Origin: SIAJ01 sp036266155
GTDB taxonomy: Bacteria; Planctomycetota; Planctomycetia; Gemmatales; Gemmataceae
Assembly (NCBI GenBank): GCA_036266155.1
Contig: DATANR010000475.1
Location: forward strand, 1 to 26,894
Direction: 5' to 3'
Length of the DNA stretch: 26,894 nucleotides
In this document: positions 25,276-26,894 of the stretch, piece after piece
How positions within the stretch are numbered: the first letter of the stretch is position 1
Layout: each line of letters begins with the position of its first letter
Translations under genes and position numbers: made by a program
Notes under the pieces: model-generated
Databases searched by the model: none
What the model was told of the DNA's origin: nothing
What the model saw: the letters and a program-made list of their open reading frames with translations, nothing else

Positions 25276-25329
25276 TGAGAGATTGCCAACCCTCTCTATG
25301 TGTGTTGGCAATCTCTCATGGCAATCTCT
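25276..25329. repeat. perfect 15-bp inverted repeat plus direct repeat upstream of the DUF1501 gene
   Basis: TGAGAGATTGCCAAC (25276-25290) and GTTGGCAATCTCTCA (25304-25318) form a perfect stem with a 13-nt loop. TGGCAATCTCT then recurs directly (25306-25316 and 25319-25329), 13 bp apart, the second copy being able to form TGGCA/TGCCA. The mix of inverted and direct copies of one core suggests a regulator binding region or a decayed repeat. The remaining 200 bp to the next gene hold only a weak GGATGAG / CTCATCC pair. Confidence 0.7.
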
Positions 25330-25533
25330 GCCAGGTGACCATCGCATGAGCGTTTCCGAGCACACATTTTCAACTAACAACCACTCTGGAAGACTCATTT
25401 GATTGATATTGGATGAGCGCCGATTCCGCCGATTTTCAATTGCCTCGCATCGACTAAAGGTTTAATATCCACTCATCCCCGATAGTTCGCCCGGTTGGTT
25501 CCCACCCCATTCCTCGCAACGAGGACCCATCCG

Positions 25534-26829
25534 ATGCTTTCGTTCCTTGGCAAGCGTCAGTCGTTCTGCGACGGCATCCACCGCCGCAACTTTCTCAGGC
25601 TCGGCGCCTTCGCGGCCGGGTTGACCCTCGCCGATCAGCTTCGGCTGCGGGCCACGGCCGCACCACTCGGCTCGTCGGCCAAGCCGATGAAGTCGGCGAT
25701 CATGATCTACCTGCCCGGCGGTCCGTCGCACATGGACATGTACGACATGAAGCCGGACGCCGCAGCCGAGTTCCGCGGCGAGTTCAAGCCGATCAAGACG
25801 AACGTCGCCGGCATCGACATCTGCGAACTCATGCCGATGCAAGCGAAGATGATGGACAAGCTGTCCATCGTCCGCTCGCTGGTCGCCAACGACGAGCACA
25901 GCGACTCGTACGTGATGACCGGCTACACCGAGCAAGTGAATCGGGCGGCCGTCCAGGGCCAGCACCCGTCGTTCGGCTCGGTCGTCTCGAAGCTTCGCGG
26001 CGGCCAGAGCGACATCCCGCCGTTCGTCAGCCTGCGCGGCATGAGCATCGGCAACGAGCCGGGCTTCCTTGGCGTCTCCCATCGGGCGTTCTCGCCGGAC
26101 GGACCGGGCCTTAGCAACCTGCGCCGCACCGGCGGCCTGACCGCGGACGGCATGGACGAGCGGAAAGACCTGCTCGCCTCGCTCGACACCGTGCGTCGCG
26201 ACATCGACAAGGGCACGACGATGGCCGGCCTCGACGCCTTCACCGGCCGGGCCTTCGACATGATCGCATCGGGCACGGTTCACAAGGCCCTCGACCTCAA
26301 GCACGAAGACCCGCGTTCGCTCGACCGCTACAAGAACGTCGAGCAGTTCCTAAAGGCTCGCCGGCTGATCGAGGCGGGCGTCGGCTGCGTGACTCTCAGC
26401 TACGGCGGCTGGGACACGCACAGCGGCAACTTCAAGACGCTCAGGAAGCAACTCCCGGAACTCGATCGCGGCATCGCGAACCTGATTCAGGACCTGCACG
26501 ATCGCGGGATGGAAGACGATGTCGTCACCGTGGTCTGGGGTGAGTTCGGCCGCACGCCGAAGATCAACCCGCAGGATGGCGGCGGCCGCGATCACTGGTC
26601 GCCAGCTATGTCCGCACTGGTCGCGGGCGGCGGCTTGAAGATGGGCCAGGTGGTCGGCTCGACGAACTCCCGCGGCGAATACCCGAAGGACCGGCCGTAC
26701 AAGGTGCCCTCGCTGTTGGCGACGCTGTACCAGGCCATCGGCGTCGACCCTGGCATGACGTTCCCGAACGGCACGGGCAGGCCGATGTACGTGCTCGACG
26801 AACGGCAGCCGGTGAAGGAACTGCTGTAA
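25534..26829 (+). CDS. DUF1501 family protein with twin-arginine signal
   Basis: A 431-residue exported protein of the DUF1501 family, related to the sulfatase/alkaline-phosphatase fold and expanded in planctomycetes, usually beside DUF1549/DUF1553 cytochromes. Seen: a Tat-type leader HRRNFLRLGAFAAGLTLAD (16-34); MIYLPGGPSHMDMYDMKP, the first metal-site-like block; IVRSLVANDEHSDSYVMTGY; then LSYGGWDTHSGNF and VVWGEFGRTPKINPQDGGGRDHW, which carry conserved Asp/His residues typical of the family (pieces cited in family order). The frame is open to 25495, but ATG 25534 has GAGGA 8 bp upstream and starts just before the leader. Its usual DUF1549/1553 partner is not adjacent upstream; it may lie elsewhere. 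Biochemical function is not established. Confidence 0.92.
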   Translation: MLSFLGKRQSFCDGIHRRNFLRLGAFAAGLTLADQLRLRATAAPLGSSAKPMKSAIMIYLPGGPSHMDMYDMKPDAAAEFRGEFKPIKTNVAGIDICELMPMQAKMMDKLSIVRSLVANDEHSDSYVMTGYTEQVNRAAVQGQHPSFGSVVSKLRGGQSDIPPFVSLRGMSIGNEPGFLGVSHRAFSPDGPGLSNLRRTGGLTADGMDERKDLLASLDTVRRDIDKGTTMAGLDAFTGRAFDMIASGTVHKALDLKHEDPRSLDRYKNVEQFLKARRLIEAGVGCVTLSYGGWDTHSGNFKTLRKQLPELDRGIANLIQDLHDRGMEDDVVTVVWGEFGRTPKINPQDGGGRDHWSPAMSALVAGGGLKMGQVVGSTNSRGEYPKDRPYKVPSLLATLYQAIGVDPGMTFPNGTGRPMYVLDERQPVKELL

Positions 26830-26864
26830 GCAGCGAAGCGCAGGCGAGCGGAGCCGCGTGAGCG

Positions 26865-26894
26865 GCCCGATAATGGTGTTGGCCATTATCGGGC
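26865..26894 (+). terminator. perfect 12-bp hairpin at the window end, probable terminator
   Basis: GCCCGATAATGG (26865-26876), loop TGTTGG, CCATTATCGGGC (26883-26894), 35 bp after the DUF1501 stop. Any T-tract would lie just beyond the window, so terminator status is likely but cannot be confirmed here. Confidence 0.6.

Noticed and set aside
1..26894. tRNA, rRNA, transposase or prophage genes
   Set aside because: I looked for cloverleaf-like and conserved rRNA sequences and for transposase or phage proteins among the open frames and saw none; only the non-coding MITE-like element suggests mobility.

Overview
The window is high-GC bacterial DNA, almost certainly from a planctomycete (Planctomycetota; a Gemmatales- or Pirellulales-like lineage is plausible but not proven). 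Four features support this: a c-type cytochrome of the 'PVC' kind (beta-propeller, HEAT repeats, CxxCH), a Tat-exported DUF1501 protein, a giant surface protein starting with a 'RLENLEDR' motif, and mostly short, loosely organised transcription units. It looks like one end of a draft or metagenomic contig, because the first 24 bases are pure C and cut a gene.

Layout. 1-2236 (minus strand): the N-terminal half of glnE (glutamine synthetase adenylyltransferase), truncated by the contig end, then an inverted pair of GC-rich repeats, then trpG/pabA. 2394-6048 (plus): a DedA/VTT membrane protein, a 728-residue multi-pass membrane protein that resembles GT-C glycosyltransferases, and a sulfotransferase whose start sits on the stop of the membrane gene; the last two may act together on a surface glycan. 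6058-7378: an unrecognised protein on the minus strand, then a small acidic protein and a RelE/ParE-like protein, a possible toxin-antitoxin pair with a probable one-base frameshift at the junction. 7482-11544: the large secreted PVC cytochrome followed 4 bp later by a Uma2-type nuclease-fold protein. 11551-13388: a small secreted protein and pyrD (type 1B) diverge from an intergenic region carrying three hairpins, two of which share an identical 9-nt loop on different stems.

14035-23250 encodes a 3071-residue, apparently cysteine-free exported protein. It has two related beta-helix blocks, nine exactly 116-residue cadherin-like repeats, a Calx-beta-like domain and a C-terminal module, and ends at a strong terminator. 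23319-24976 is a compact GNAT / VOC / methyltransferase cluster. 24977-25533 is intergenic and holds a 178-bp MITE-like element with two-part terminal inverted repeats and an 8-9 bp target-site duplication, plus a second, unrelated inverted repeat. 25534-26829 is the DUF1501 protein, followed by a terminator-like hairpin at the window edge.

No rRNA, tRNA, CRISPR array, phage genes or transposase gene were seen. The most novel-looking signals are the MITE-like element, the shared-loop hairpins and the architecture of the giant protein.
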